The notes under the pieces were generated by a model. The model saw only the letters and a program-made list of their open reading frames with translations. It did not search any database and was not told the DNA's origin. From the NCBI GenBank assembly GCA_018894105.1, contig CM032123.1, positions 124,001-188,000 on the forward strand: DNA of 64,000 bases. Reading direction: 5' to 3'. The position numbers and the translations under genes are program-made. This stretch comes from Jacaranda mimosifolia. Its lineage: Eukaryota > Streptophyta > Magnoliopsida > Lamiales > Bignoniaceae. Below, in pieces: positions 62,424 through 64,000 of the stretch. Every line of letters begins with the position of its first letter. Position 1 is the stretch's first letter.

Positions 62424-62913
62424 CCCCGAAGATTGGGATTATTACCAATTTCATGTGCTTCTATTTCTCTTCACGAACATAATTAATAAAGTATTGTTTA
62501 TTACTAATTTTACCACTTTCTTATCCCTAAATTAAAAGAGAGAATATTTTCAAAAGTCTCTCCTACAAAATAGAATAATTAGAAAGAAAAGTAACCCTCT
62601 TCATGAATTAACATTATGAAGCCAGCAATATGAACAAATTGAAGCCAAGTTTGAATTAAATGTCATGGAATATGAAGTATATATATAAATGACGTACTGC
62701 CATTCATTCATGATTCATGGTTTTTGCGTATTCAATATTGTGCAGCAAATGCAAAACCATAGACTCATAAAAAGACGAGTCAACTGCAAGCAATATTCAA
62801 AAAGAAAGACTTTAATTTTTTTTACTTTTCTCTATAAATTAATGTTAATTTTAACTCTAAACAATCGCACCAAATTTATTGTAATTACAGTCTCTGAAAA
62901 TAGTAAATTAAAA

Positions 62914-63120
62914 GTCCAATGGCTTATAGTTCATTGGCATCAATCAAGTCTCCCCTATTATGTGAGAAGTCTCGTGTTCGATTCGAATGGGCGCCTTTGT
63001 CTGCACTTTATATGTGCTTCTTAATTATTGTCTTGTGAAGTTTGTACTTTCATCTTTTTTGATTTGTTGTAATATTAAAGGATACTTTTCGTTATTTGTA
63101 ATTTTATCTCAAAAAAAAAA
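62914..63120 (+). mobile_element. long tRNA-like SINE, copy 2, 207 bp, perfect 12-bp target-site duplication
   Basis: AGTAAATTAAAA lies exactly on both sides (62902-62913 and 63121-63132). The body starts GTCCAATGGCTTATAGTTC, with an A-box-like TAGTTCATTGG (about 62926-62936) and a B-box GTGTTCGATTC (62974-62984), and ends in a poly-A tail at 63111-63120. These are the marks of a Pol III-derived retroposon moved by a LINE. Confidence 0.82.
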
Positions 63121-63411
63121 AGTAAATTAAAAATAATTTTACTATTATGGATAACTCATAACACACTTTTGGAGCCACCATACGCTCCACAACCCGTACA
63201 ATCAAAATCAAACAATTGGCTAATGACTAGAAACAATAATTTATTTGCCTAACACACTTGACAAGGAAATCCAATTCCAACTGAAGGAAAGAAAGGGCTT
63301 TTTGGAAAGTCTTTCTTAGTTTCCATGAATGAATCCATTAAAAAGTGCTCCATTGTTTTTCAACTAATCCCACTAAAATTTCCATCCCCACACCAATACC
63401 ATAATGAAGCG

Positions 63412-63451
63412 CCCCACCCCCACCCCCACCCCCACCCCCACCCCCACCCCC
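63412..63451. repeat. CCCCAC hexanucleotide repeat
   Basis: Seven C-runs of four or five, each separated by one A, lie within 40 bp; the minus strand reads as (GGGGGT)n and could fold into a G-quadruplex. Confidence 0.9.
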
Positions 63452-64000
63452 AATAAGTACGTATGTATATATTCATGTATACATACACATAAGATCCTTA
63501 TAGCAATACAGCTGGTAGAAAAATTGTAGGATCTAATCAAGCCTCAATAGATATATTATATGTTTGACAGATGTACGATACACTTATTAACTATATCCTG
63601 TGAAAGTCAGTTTGGACAGTAACATTTTCCCTTAGAGCCGGAATTTTCTGTACATATACACTATATACAGGGTTTATTACATGTACTATACATAAGTATG
63701 GATAAGTATGTATATAGAGACAGACACATAATAAAATATACAAGAGATATACAAGGGCAGGGGCCTGGCCCCCCGCTCCCCATATTTCCCCAAAACCATC
63801 ATCTCTTTCCTTCCAACAGATTTCAAACGTATGTTCCTGTCTTCTTACTCCAAATAACCTCAATGACATCCCCACCGCCTACTATTTTCCTCCACCTATT
63901 TCTCTCCTTATTTCCCTTCTTTCTTCCTCTTTACTCCCTCTCTCTCTCTCTGTACCTACCTGCTTTTTACCTTCTTTTTGAACCGTAGCTTCTCTATCTA

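Larger units (their letters stand above)
58174..64000. other. 5.8-kb repeat-rich region without a recognised gene
   Basis: After the 3' UTR of the DLN-motif gene no coding region could be supported. It holds a 206-bp tandem duplication with SINEs (59546-59957), two longer SINEs (60459-60667, 62914-63120), two MITE-like elements (61110-61530, 62251-62423), an AAT microsatellite (about 61868-61902) and a CCCCAC repeat (63412-63451). The last 200 bp are CT-rich and may lead into a gene beyond the window. Confidence 0.5.

Noticed and set aside
62914..63000. Possible tRNA gene (B-box GTGTTCGATTC)
   Set aside because: No cloverleaf could be drawn, and the poly-A tail plus 12-bp target duplication show a SINE.

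Overview
The window is nuclear DNA of a flowering plant, most likely a eudicot. It is AT-rich, its genes contain GT-AG introns, and its proteins belong to plant families such as patellins, NPF transporters and an FBH-type bHLH. The species cannot be named from sequence alone. I rebuilt thirteen protein-coding genes by joining open segments across splice sites with matching phase. No rRNA, tRNA or CRISPR array was seen.

Layout, left to right: a GH28 polygalacturonase (+, 769-3615); a RING plus DUF1232 E3 ligase of the RNF170 type (-, 4426-7339) head to head with a plastid-targeted dienelactone hydrolase (+, 8334-9949); ribosomal protein eL6 (-, 10418-12325); the MICOS subunit MIC10 (-, 13312-15709); two patellins facing each other tail to tail (+, 17168-19623 and -, 26019-28206), separated by 6.4 kb that holds a hAT-like element and a solo LTR; an NPF5-type NRT1/PTR transporter (-, 33395-35838); a TM9SF/EMP nonaspanin (+, 38590-43507); a bHLH factor of the FBH/bHLH81 group (+, 44929-47598); a LEA-like protein with a DUF4149 membrane domain (-, 48717-50412); a HIG1-domain protein (+, 52865-53963); and a DLN-motif protein resembling only the C-terminal part of TFIIS-N/BAH proteins (+, 56419-58173). 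The last 5.8 kb hold only repeats.

The genes are ordinary nuclear genes rather than a pathway cluster. From memory, the set RNF170-like, MIC10, patellin, NPF5 and LEA/DUF4149 recurs in two Arabidopsis chromosome 1 blocks (around At1g22510-At1g22600 and At1g72100-At1g72175), so this looks like an ancestral gene block. Promoters fit the products: telo-box plus site II upstream of eL6, clustered site II elements upstream of the two mitochondrial genes, and ABRE plus RY motifs upstream of the LEA gene.

The most distinctive non-genic content is a group of short tRNA-like retroposons (SINEs) with clear target-site duplications. One is nested in a MITE, one lies in an NPF intron and one sits in a 206-bp tandem duplication. 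There is also a 2.35-kb solo LTR with a perfect 5-bp duplication, and several MITE-like elements.
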